Of a stretch of DNA of 64,000 nt, positions 8,764-16,055 are shown in pieces. The position numbers and the translations under genes are program-made. The first letter of the stretch is position 1; every line of letters begins with the position of its first letter. Origin of the DNA: Pannonibacter phragmitetus_B (GTDB lineage Bacteria > Pseudomonadota > Alphaproteobacteria > Rhizobiales > Stappiaceae); assembly GCF_050510895.1 (NCBI RefSeq), contig NZ_JBNINT010000001.1, positions 4,355,572 through 4,419,571 on the forward strand, in the 5' to 3' direction. Under the pieces are notes generated by a model. The model was not told the DNA's origin, made no database searches, and saw only the letters and a list, made by a program, of their open reading frames with translations.

Positions 8764-10330
8764 TCAGTTCTTCTTGCGGGTCCAGCAGGGCTTTGCCTTG
8801 CTGGCTTCCTTCCAGCCGCTGCGGGCCTCGGGCCAGGCTGTCCGGGCCTGCGCTTCATGCCATCCAAGGACGAAACCCGACGCCGCGGCAAGGGAGGCCG
8901 CCCGCACTGTCTTTCCGGAGCCAGGAGAGAGAGGCCAGCCGTTCGGCCATGGCGACATCGTTGAGATAGCCGAAGACGTCCTGCAGCTTTCTAAGCTGCT
9001 TGAGGAAGGTCTTGCGCGCTTCGCTGGGGAACAGGCTGGCGAAAAACTCCAAGCCATAACGGAACTTTTTCAGAGCCTTGCGCATGTCGTGCCGCTCGGT
9101 CCGCGACAGCGTGTCAAGCCGCCGGCCATAACTCTGCACCTTGCGCCAGCGTTTGCCTATTGCTTCGCTGGCAAAGAAAATAACAGGTTCGCCGAGCTGC
9201 TCCGCCTGACGCGTATCCTCTTCTTTACGCCAGCCCGCCGTCTCACAGTAGCTGCCAATTTCCAGCAGGAAGCTGTTGAAGACCGTGCTTGCCAGTTCCG
9301 TTTTCAGGCCCTGCCGCGCAGCCTGCCGGTCCTTGCCAAGCTGTTCCAGCAGCAGCGGAATGTTGATGCCCTCCGGAGCATGGGATGCGAGAGGGGCGGT
9401 GATCTCATCGCTCAGCACATCGAGATCGCGCAGGGCCCCGGCTGCGGCAGCAAAGCGGCTTGCCTGCAGGTCCAGTGCGCCGGTGCGGCGCGGATCAAGG
9501 ACCGGGCGGAACAGCTTGAAAGCGGTACGCAGCCGCCGGAACCCAATGCGCAACTGATGCGGGCCCTCGTTGTCCGTGCTGGTCAGGCAGACCATGCGGG
9601 CGGCCGAAATCTGGTCGATGCAGGAGCGCAGGATATGCTGATAGGCGTCTTCCACACTCATCGTGGCGGCAAGGCTGATGGCGCCGGGTTTGCTTGGGGC
9701 CTCGTCTTGCCGGATGAACAGCCGGTAGCCGCGCTCTGCCTTGCTCATCGGCGAAAAACGGAAGGCATGGCTGCCCGTCAGCGCCAGTGCGGCCTCATAA
9801 AGCGGCGCGATACCCCCGGATTTGAGCTCCAGCTCCAGCTCGTAAAGGGGCTGGCGTTTGTCTCCGGCAACAATCTCGCCTATGTCCAGCGCTGCTTCGA
9901 TGATGGTGCCATCTTCCCGCGTGAGGTCGCGCTGGGTGCGTTGCATCACCGTCTCGAAACAGGGAACAAGCTCCGCCCCGCCGGTGCAGTCCGCGATCTG
10001 GCGGCGGATATCGTCATCGGCGACCTGATCCAGCTGGAACTGCGGACCGCTGACGTCTGTCTCGATCTCGATGGGGGAGGACAGGCCACCCGAAAGCGGC
10101 TTGCCGAGTTTGACCGTCTGGATCCAGCGCCGCCCGGATTTGCGCACCCGCGCGGCAATCTTGGCCTTGTGCAGCCGAAGATCCGCCGTGTCGAAATAGA
10201 TCGACGTGAGTTGCTTTGTTGAGGGTGTGCCGGAGGAAAATCCTGTGACAGCCCCGGAGAACTTCAGGTCCTCCGCTGCGCGAGGTTCAAGCTCGAGCTT
10301 GAGTTCGACTTCCTTGTCCGGCGTGCTCAT
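8764..10330 (-). CDS. CYTH and CHAD domain-containing protein (C-terminal frameshift)
   Basis: The N-terminal CYTH domain carries the ExExK signature (Glu7, Glu9, Lys11) of triphosphate tunnel enzymes, which hydrolyse inorganic triphosphate or related polyphosphates. A histidine-rich helical CHAD domain, a polyphosphate-binding module, fills the second half (HQLRIGFRRLRT, RHDMRKALKKFRYGLEF). The uninterrupted frame ends at 8855 in a tail unlike the family. A frame change near 8921-8932, equivalent to one extra base, restores GSGKTVRAASLAAASGFVLG and a stop at 8764. The restored protein would be about 521 residues. It ends directly against the phnF stop on the opposite strand. Its cellular substrate is not known from sequence. 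Confidence 0.85.
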
Positions 10331-10389
10331 GGCAAAATTACTAACCTGCCGGAAGTTTAGAGTCGACTGCTTTCAGAAGGCCGCCCCGC

Positions 10390-10887
10390 TCATCCGCGTC
10401 CGAACAGGCGGCCGATGCGAGCGCTCACCTTCATCAGGAAGGAAACGGTCCAGGGCATGGGCCGGCGGTTGAAGGCAATCTTGCGCACATAGACCGGCAC
10501 ATGCCAGACAGCGCGGGTGCCTGCTGGAAACAGCATGCTGACACCGGGCCGGCCTTCATAGGTGTTGCCCGCCTCGTCCGTGATGTGCACTTCGCCTTCA
10601 AGGAAGAGCACGGTTTCATCCCAGAAAAAGTGCCAGTGGAACGTGCCGGCGGTGCACTCCCAGTGGTCGGTCGAGGACCAGCCGTTGGTGCCGGTAGACA
10701 GGCTGGCAAGCCGGGCTTGCGGGGTGCCCTCGATGATCCACTCCCGCCGGATCGGCGCGCTGCGCATGGCGGCAGTGTTGAGTGCCGCGTAGCGGAAGGC
10801 GGGCGTCGAGCCGCCCATCTGCGTCATCTGGGGTGCTGCTTCCCCGTCCTGGGGCTTGCCGATGTTACCATTTTCAATCAGTGCCAT
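10390..10887 (-). CDS. Cupin domain-containing protein
   Basis: This is a small cupin-fold protein. Residues around 65-120 contain the segment WECTAGTFHWHFFWDETVLF followed by EGEVHITDEAG and a Pro-rich turn with FPAGTRAVWHV, which resemble the two cupin motifs of the ureidoglycine-type (DUF861) cupins. Substrate and reaction cannot be told. I chose the start giving MALIENGN; a longer start at 10935 is possible because the ribosome-binding site is distant. Twin GCGGTTAAC-like motifs lie in the upstream gap. It stands alone between the CHAD gene and the cysteine-cluster gene, all on the minus strand. Confidence 0.7.
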   Translation of the reverse strand: MALIENGNIGKPQDGEAAPQMTQMGGSTPAFRYAALNTAAMRSAPIRREWIIEGTPQARLASLSTGTNGWSSTDHWECTAGTFHWHFFWDETVLFLEGEVHITDEAGNTYEGRPGVSMLFPAGTRAVWHVPVYVRKIAFNRRPMPWTVSFLMKVSARIGRLFGRG

Positions 10888-11041
10888 GATGCCCAGCCTT
10901 CTCCTGCCCGGCGGCGCCTCTTTGCCTGCGGGCACCTGCCGTTGGTGGCGTTATGTCACAGGCTGTATTGCCGCGCGGTTTAACCGCAGATCTGCACCGT
11001 CTGGAATTTGCAAATGCGGTTAACTGCCGGTGACTGGCTGA

Positions 11042-11593
11042 TCAGGCTTTGCGCTGGTAGCGGGCAGCTTCAGCGGGCCAGCTTTCAATATCATGCGGGC
11101 GGCCTTCCTGATCGGCAAAGGTCACCATATCACGGGCAAGGATCGCGTCGAAGAGCAGAACCGAGGTGACAGCCATCCGCCTGCCCCGGTCAAGGATCAA
11201 CAACTCGAAGCCTTCCTGCAGGCGGGCACGCAGATAGGGCACGATGTCGCTGGCTTTCCAGGCGAGCGGGCGGGCCGGATCGACGAACATCACATAGATG
11301 CGCTCGATCGGATCGCGGTGAAAATAGGCACCGGCGTCAAGCGGATGGGGGATCCGGTTGCGGTCCGTGCTGTTGTTCAGCCGGGCGGAGAGATAGGCGC
11401 ATTGATAGGCAAGACAGGCAGAGGGGCGTTCCGGCTGACCGAAGATGGCACAGCCATGGTCCTTGATGCTGGCGCAAGGCCGGTACATCGGCTTGTCCAG
11501 CGGGCCAATCTCGGGGAGTTCGCAGCAATAGGTGCAGGTGCGGCACCAGGATATGCGGGCGCCAGCGTCCTTCTTGCGTTTTGCCTGCCCCAC
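11042..11593 (-). CDS. Cysteine-cluster protein of the YkgJ/zinc-iron chelating type
   Basis: The 183-residue protein begins with a lysine-rich stretch and then CRTCTYCC, a CxxCxxCC cluster, followed by further cysteines at PCASIKDHGC and SACLAYQC. This arrangement fits the YkgJ-like family thought to bind zinc or an iron-sulphur cluster, whose function is unproven. Translation starts at a GTG at 11593, supported by AGGAG seven bases upstream. The C-terminal half lacks recognisable motifs. It is monocistronic, with no functional link to neighbours visible. Confidence 0.65.
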   Translation of the reverse strand: MGQAKRKKDAGARISWCRTCTYCCELPEIGPLDKPMYRPCASIKDHGCAIFGQPERPSACLAYQCAYLSARLNNSTDRNRIPHPLDAGAYFHRDPIERIYVMFVDPARPLAWKASDIVPYLRARLQEGFELLILDRGRRMAVTSVLLFDAILARDMVTFADQEGRPHDIESWPAEAARYQRKA

Positions 11594-11757
11594 GCGGCAT
11601 CTCCTCTGCGCTGGTGATCATAAATCACGCGGCAGATTAAAGACTTATCCCTGAAGCTCAAGGCCAGTGACGCGCATGAAGGGGAGGGACGCAAGGCAAG
11701 GCGCTAAAGGAGGGCGCTGCACTGGTGCAGCTTGCCTGGAAATGGCGCTGAAAAGTG

Positions 11758-11844
11758 TGGTGCCCCTGGCCCGAATCGAACGGGCACTCCCTCACGGGAA
11801 ACGGATTTTGAATCCGTCGCGTCTACCAGTTCCGCCACAGGGGC
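11758..11844 (-). tRNA. tRNA-Leu (anticodon CAA)
   Basis: The minus strand folds into a class II tRNA. The acceptor arm GCCCCTG at 11844-11838 pairs with CAGGGGC, the discriminator is A, and CCA is encoded at 11760-11758. The anticodon stem ACGGA/TCCGT encloses TTCAAAA, giving anticodon CAA for UUG codons. The long variable arm and the TTCGATTC T-loop agree with leucine. Confidence 0.96.
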
Positions 11845-12013
11845 AGCGTCCTTGGAGCCGCGAATATAGCCAGACTGGCTTTGCCGTCAATCCACCCGGC
11901 GTGGCTTTCCCCGCTCCAATCCGCAAATCTCTGCTGCACCGCGAAAATATCCGCAGCGGCACCCTGTTCCCCCGATGACAAAAGCTCCGGCGGCGGCTAT
12001 GCAGAATGCCATT

Positions 12014-12592
12014 ATGCTGAGAAAACTTTACGACTGGACCCTGTCCCTCGCCTCTGGCCCGCGCGCTCCGCATGCGCTGGGGGCTGTCTCATTCATTGAA
12101 AGCTCGTTCTTTCCGATTCCGCCGGATCTGCTGCTGATCCCGATGGTGGTCGCGAACCGGCGCAAGGCTTGGTTCTATGCGGCCATCGCAACGGTTATGT
12201 CCGTTCTGGGTGGCATTTTCGGCTATCTGATTGGCGCTTTCCTGTTTCATCAGGTCGCCGAACCGATCCTGTCCTTCTACGGCTACATGGAAAAGTTCGA
12301 CCGCTTCAGTGAAATCTTCAATGCCTGGGGCTGGTGGTTTGTGTTCATCGCCGGGCTGACGCCGTTTCCCTACAAGGTGATCACCATCGCCGCAGGTGTC
12401 ACGGGTCTTTCCATGCCGGTCTTTGTCATCGCCAGCATCGTGTCGCGCGGCATACGCTTCTTTGCGGTGGCGGCACTGCTGTATCTCTTTGGTGAGCCAA
12501 TCCGCAACTTCATCGAAAAGCGCCTTGGTCTCGTCTTCACGATATTTGTGATTCTGCTTGTGGGCGGCTTCGCTGCTATCAAGCTGCTGTGA
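12014..12592 (+). CDS. YqaA/DedA family membrane protein
   Basis: This is an integral membrane protein of the YqaA branch of the DedA (SNARE-associated) superfamily, which is thought to move or scramble membrane lipids or maintain the proton gradient. It shows the early segment FIESSFFPIPPDLLLIP and the central GLTPFPYKVITIAAGVTG, both typical of the family, with about five hydrophobic segments over 192 residues. I favour the ATG at 12014 (MLRKLYDWTL) because relatives begin there. Earlier in-frame ATGs at 11975 and 11999 have no better ribosome-binding site. dsbB follows 19 bases downstream, probably in the same transcript. Confidence 0.85.
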   Translation: MLRKLYDWTLSLASGPRAPHALGAVSFIESSFFPIPPDLLLIPMVVANRRKAWFYAAIATVMSVLGGIFGYLIGAFLFHQVAEPILSFYGYMEKFDRFSEIFNAWGWWFVFIAGLTPFPYKVITIAAGVTGLSMPVFVIASIVSRGIRFFAVAALLYLFGEPIRNFIEKRLGLVFTIFVILLVGGFAAIKLL

Positions 12593-12611
12593 TATCGCAT
12601 GAGGATCTGAA

Positions 12612-13111
12612 ATGACGTCGCTTCAGCGGGCCAGGGCGGCCAATCTGCTTCTGCTTCTGGGGGCACTGCTTCCATCGCGGCTGCCTGGGGCTTCCAGCTT
12701 ATTGGCGGGTATCTGCCCTGCAAGCTGTGCCTTGAGCAGCGCGTGCCCTATTATGTGGGGCTGCCGCTGGCTGTGCTGGCGCTGCTTGCTCTTCTGACCC
12801 GCCGCACCGGCATTGCCACGGTACTGCTGCTTCTCGTCGCGGCGGTCTTTGCTTATGGGGCTGGGCTTGGCGCTTATCAGTCCGGAGCCGAGTGGGGCTT
12901 CTGGATGGGGCCAACCGACTGCGGCGGCGGCGGTGCCACACCCAAGTCTGCGGCCAACATGTTGCAGGCGCTGCAGAACACCCGCGTCGTCTCCTGCACG
13001 GAAGCCAGCTGGCGCCTGTTCGGCCTGTCTTTTGCGGGCTGGAACATGGTGGCCTCTGCCGCAGTGGCTGTTCTGGCGCTATTTGCGGGTTATCAGGCCC
13101 GCAAGGGCTGA
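12612..13111 (+). pseudogene. dsbB: Disulfide bond formation protein DsbB, frameshifted as sequenced
   Basis: DsbB is the inner-membrane quinone reductase that reoxidises the periplasmic thiol oxidase DsbA. After the start MTSLQRARAANLLLLLGAL the frame must change near 12665-12672 to continue as ASIAAAWGFQLIGGYLPCKLC. The CKLC pair is the first active-site cysteine pair; the second pair lies in PTDCGGGG and VVSCTEASWR. Four hydrophobic segments fit the family. The change acts as a one-base loss after a G run, and the restored protein is about 166 residues, full length. I infer a read error and a working gene. Confidence 0.85.
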
Positions 13112-13125
13112 GAGGGGACACGGCC

Positions 13126-13383
13126 ATGGGTGAGCGGGAACGGCGGGCAAAGGCCAGGGAGGACGAAGCCAGGCGGGCCCTGTCACGTGTCCAGGCCGAG
13201 AGCGAGACCATCCTGGGCTCCACCACAAGCCGCATGGCCAGCCATGCCCAGCGTCATTTCGGCGCTGCTGACAAGAACCAGAACGACCGGATCGAGGTCT
13301 GGGGCACGCGTATCGGCCGGATCGCCGGCCTGCTGTTCGCTGTTGGTCTGGTTATCTATCTGGTCAGCGCCTATCTGATGTGA
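13126..13383 (+). CDS. Small single-pass membrane protein of unknown function
   Basis: The 85-residue protein is not recognised. Residues 1-60 are charged, polar and probably helical (ERERRAKAREDEARRALSRV), and residues 62-83 form one hydrophobic segment (IAGLLFAVGLVIYLVSAYL) at the C-terminus. This suggests a tail-anchored membrane protein. A GAGGGG site precedes the ATG, and the reading frame has the same codon character as its neighbours, which supports a real gene. It starts 14 bases after dsbB, and its stop overlaps a potential start of the next gene, so dsbB, this gene and the zincin gene are probably co-transcribed. Confidence 0.7.
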   Translation: MGERERRAKAREDEARRALSRVQAESETILGSTTSRMASHAQRHFGAADKNQNDRIEVWGTRIGRIAGLLFAVGLVIYLVSAYLM

Positions 13384-13409
13384 ACCGTGAGTTCACAAGA
13401 GGCGATTTG

Positions 13410-13850
13410 ATGAGTGACCGGATAGAAGGGGCTGACCCGCAGATTGCGGCTGTTGCTGCCATGGTGGCTCCGGGGCTGGATGCCTTCGAGATCATCGCCC
13501 TTCAGGCCTATGCGCAGCTTCCCGAAGAGTTTCTGGCACTTTGCGAGGGTGTGGTGATCACCGTCGCCGATTTCCCCGATGAGGAGATGCTGGAGAGTGT
13601 CGGTCTGGAGGACCCATTCGAGCTGATGGGGCTGTTTCAGGGCATCGGCCTTGCACAGGGCGGAGACATGTTCCAGACCGGGCAGCACCCGAACCGGGTG
13701 TGGCTGTTCCGCCGCCCCATTCTTGATTACTGGGCAGAGCATGAGGAACAGCTGGGCGATGTGGTGACCCATGTTCTGGTGCATGAGATCGGCCACCATT
13801 TCGGCCTGTCGGACGAGGATATGGAAGCAATCGAGGCCGCAGCGGGCTGA
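13410..13850 (+). CDS. Zincin-like metallopeptidase family protein
   Basis: This is a compact protein of the family known as zincin-like metallopeptidase type 1 (DUF1025). The zinc motif HEIGHHFGLSD near the C-terminus supplies HExxH and a downstream acidic residue, and the preceding GDVVTHVLVHE is family-typical. The mid-region RVWLFRRPILDYW is also conserved in such proteins. Substrate is unknown. I chose the ATG at 13410 (MSDRIEG), with a GAGGCG site upstream, rather than the one at 13380, which overlaps the previous stop and would add ten residues. The length is then 146 residues. Confidence 0.8.
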   Translation: MSDRIEGADPQIAAVAAMVAPGLDAFEIIALQAYAQLPEEFLALCEGVVITVADFPDEEMLESVGLEDPFELMGLFQGIGLAQGGDMFQTGQHPNRVWLFRRPILDYWAEHEEQLGDVVTHVLVHEIGHHFGLSDEDMEAIEAAAG

Positions 13851-13906
13851 CCCGCGCGGCCTCGTTTTTGCTGCCAGTGCCGGACATGAAGCCCGGCATT
13901 ACAGTG

Positions 13907-14443
13907 TCACTTGTCTTCAGTCTTGGCGCGTTCGATCGCCTCGACGATCAGCTGGCGGGCCTTTTCCGGGCCTTCGACGCCGGTGACCTTGACCCACTTG
14001 CCGGGCTCCAGATCCTTGTAGTGCTCGAAGAAGTGCTTCACCTGCTCCATGGTGATCGCCGGAAGATCGTCAACCGAATTGACGTTCTCGTAGCGGCGGG
14101 TCAGCTTGGTGCTGGGAACGGCAATGATCTTTTCGTCCTGGCCGCTCTCGTCTTCCATCATCAGCACGCCGATCGGGCGGCAGCTCATGATGGCGCCGGG
14201 GATGATCGGGCGCTGGTTGATCACCACCACGTCGATGGGGTCGCCATCGCCGCACAGGGTGTGGGGCACGAAGCCATAGTTACCCGGATAACGCATCGGG
14301 GTGTAGAGGAAGCGGTCCACGTACATGGCACCTGCTGCCTTGTCCATCTCGTACTTGATCGGCTCGCCGCCGACCGGAACTTCGATGATGACGTTGATGT
14401 CTTCCGGCGGGTTCTTGCCGATCGGCACCGCATCAATACGCAT
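13907..14443 (-). CDS. ppa: Inorganic pyrophosphatase (soluble, family I)
   Basis: The enzyme hydrolyses pyrophosphate to two phosphates in the cytosol, pulling biosynthetic reactions forward. At 178 residues it has the normal bacterial size. The signature DGDPIDVVV supplies the metal-binding aspartates, and VPVGGEPIKYEMDK plus YPGNYGFVP are the standard early motifs. The ATG at 14443 (MRIDAVPIG) is preceded by AGGAG seven bases away. An extension to 14500 has no support. It is convergent with the zincin gene. Confidence 0.96.
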   Translation of the reverse strand: MRIDAVPIGKNPPEDINVIIEVPVGGEPIKYEMDKAAGAMYVDRFLYTPMRYPGNYGFVPHTLCGDGDPIDVVVINQRPIIPGAIMSCRPIGVLMMEDESGQDEKIIAVPSTKLTRRYENVNSVDDLPAITMEQVKHFFEHYKDLEPGKWVKVTGVEGPEKARQLIVEAIERAKTEDK

Positions 14444-14572
14444 GAGCTTGCTCCTTGAGTTGCTGCGCAGGTCTATTGCAGGGACCGCGCCGCGAAGCAA
14501 GGGGCAAGTGTGGCAGAGCGTTGAAATCCGGGCTTTTTGTAGCCGCAGGGTGATGGCTCCGGCAGGGGCGTA

Positions 14573-15091
14573 TCAGCGCTCCGTCTCGCGCCAGCAATAG
14601 ATCGACAGCTCGAGCCGCTTGCCACCCGTCTGGTGCCAGGAGCGGCCGGTCAGCACGCCGCCAAGCGCGGCATAGAAGCCGCAGGCCGGTTCATTGTCCG
14701 TCAGAACGCGTACCGCAAGGCCTTTGAGCCCGCGCCGTTCAAGGCAGGTTCTGACGCTGGCAAACAATCTCCGGCCAAAGCCGAGGCCCTGATACTCCGG
14801 TTTGAGATAGAGCTCGTACAGTTCACCGGCACAGCCAGTGCCCCGCATGCGGCAGGGGCCATAGCTGGCATAGCCAGCCACTTCACCCGCCACTTCCAGC
14901 ACTTCGATCTCGACACCCTTGTCGATGGCATCATGCCACCAGCCGCCGCTGCGGCGGGCGACAAAACGCTCCAGATCCAGCCCGTCGAGCATGCCCCGGT
15001 AGGCAAGACGCCACGCGTCGGCATGCACGGCCGCAAGGCTGGCCGTGTCATCATGTCTTGCGGGGCGCAGTTCCACGAGGCTCGTCGTCAT
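14573..15091 (-). CDS. GNAT family N-acetyltransferase
   Basis: This 172-residue single-domain acetyltransferase shows the acetyl-CoA loop motif YQGLGFGRRLFASV after ELYELYLKPE, and the later segment VLTDNEPACGFYAALGG expected of GNAT proteins. The acceptor substrate cannot be predicted. I took the ATG at 15091 (MTTSLVELRPARHDD), which begins directly at the family's first strand. An open extension to 15184 would run into a terminator hairpin. The ribosome-binding site is weak. Confidence 0.85.
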   Translation of the reverse strand: MTTSLVELRPARHDDTASLAAVHADAWRLAYRGMLDGLDLERFVARRSGGWWHDAIDKGVEIEVLEVAGEVAGYASYGPCRMRGTGCAGELYELYLKPEYQGLGFGRRLFASVRTCLERRGLKGLAVRVLTDNEPACGFYAALGGVLTGRSWHQTGGKRLELSIYCWRETER

Positions 15092-15171
15092 GGGCAGATG
15101 ATAGCCGGGCGGGAGACAAACTGGAAGCGGGCAATCAACGGGGAAGGGTGGCGTGCCGCCACGGCAAATGA

Positions 15172-15301
15172 AAAGGGCCAGCACGAGTGCTGGCCCTTCA
15201 AGTCCCCGTCCGAATGTACTTCAGCACTCAATCTGATCAGCTCCGTTCCGGGGGCTGGGGGGCTAATGCGTACCGGAACCAGAACCGTTCAGGCCGAACG
15301 G
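15172..15301 (-). ncRNA. Candidate small RNA ending in an intrinsic terminator
   Basis: The minus strand carries a structured stretch with no reading frame: a hairpin CCGTTC/GAACGG (15301-15296 with 15290-15285), a second possible stem TTCCGG/CCGGAA, and a strong terminator hairpin followed by TTTTC. The nearest minus-strand gene starts below 15100 and the nearest plus-strand gene above 15500, so neither needs this terminator. TATGAT at 15312-15307 could be a -10, but no good -35 is seen. The start is therefore a guess. Confidence 0.35.
15173..15198 (-). terminator. Intrinsic terminator of the candidate small RNA
   Basis: An eleven-base perfect stem (15173-15183 with 15188-15198) closes a four-base loop and is followed on the minus strand by TTTTCATTT. 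It lies upstream of the GNAT gene, not after any coding gene. Confidence 0.75.
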
Positions 15302-15514
15302 GTATGATCATAAGATGGTGGGCCAACGTGGCGTGTGAAGGGCTCAATTGAGGCAAAAGCAAGGTATCTTTTCAGCTTTCCTGCGGCCTTGAACCCCTGC
15401 GACGCGCAGGCTTGCCAGTGCGCCCCGCAAGGGGCATCATGACAACTCAATGACATATCCTCGCCGGCAGGCATCAGCAGGTCTGATTCCGCAGCAAGGT
15501 TGACGGGAGGTGGC

Positions 15515-15973
15515 ATGAGCGAGAGCGAAGGAGATGCAGCCGGACAGCCGCAAGGCTTTCCTCTGGAGATGCCCGTCCGGTCAGACAGTCCGCCCGGAGC
15601 CGGTTCCCAGGTCAATGCTCACCAGCACGGTGCGTCCCAGACCGCCGTTCCGCAGCCCCCGGCGAAACCCGTCGTTTCCTTCGACCGGCGCGAGCTCGAT
15701 CAGATTTTGCGCATCTATGGCCGCATGGTCGCGGATGGAGAGTGGCGGGACTATGCCATCGACCTGATGAAGGACCGGGCCGTCTTCTCCGTCTTCCGCC
15801 GCAGCAGTGAAATGCCGCTTTACCGGATCGAGAAGGACCCGAAGCTTGCCCGCCGCCAGGGCGCCTACAGCGTGGTGGCCACGGGCGGCATGGTGCTCAA
15901 GCGCGGGCACGAGCTGGCGTCGGTGCTTAAAGTATTCGAAAAGAAGCGCCACTTGCGGCTGGTGGATGCCTGA
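15515..15973 (+). CDS. DUF2794 domain-containing protein
   Basis: This is a 152-residue protein with a Pro/Gln-rich, probably disordered N-terminal third and a conserved DUF2794 region from about residue 50 (VSFDRRELDQILRIYGRMVADGEWRDYAIDL) to the C-terminus. The family is confined largely to alphaproteobacteria and has no assigned function. The ATG at 15515 (MSESEGD) follows GGGAGG at 15505-15510. An upstream in-frame start at 15500 lacks a ribosome-binding site. It ends at a two-way terminator shared with the autotransporter. Confidence 0.88.
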   Translation: MSESEGDAAGQPQGFPLEMPVRSDSPPGAGSQVNAHQHGASQTAVPQPPAKPVVSFDRRELDQILRIYGRMVADGEWRDYAIDLMKDRAVFSVFRRSSEMPLYRIEKDPKLARRQGAYSVVATGGMVLKRGHELASVLKVFEKKRHLRLVDA

Positions 15974-16000
15974 AGTCAGACAGACTGCCCCTTGATGAAC

Positions 16001-16034
16001 AAAAGCCCCCGTGCCGTCTGGTCCGGGGGCTTTT
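16001..16034. terminator. Bidirectional terminator between DUF2794 and the autotransporter
   Basis: An eleven-base perfect stem (16001-16011 with 16024-16034) has four A on one side and four T on the other, so it can end transcripts from both converging genes. Confidence 0.85.
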
Positions 16035-16055
16035 GCTTTCAGCTTGTTTCAGGCC

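Noticed and set aside
8774..10222. A 482-residue plus-strand frame opposite the CYTH-CHAD gene
   Set aside because: The minus strand codes for well-defined CYTH and CHAD domains, and the plus-strand product has none.
15289..15615. A 108-residue minus-strand frame overlapping the DUF2794 start
   Set aside because: It begins antisense inside DUF2794, is Pro/Ser-rich without motif, and overlaps the candidate small RNA promoter.
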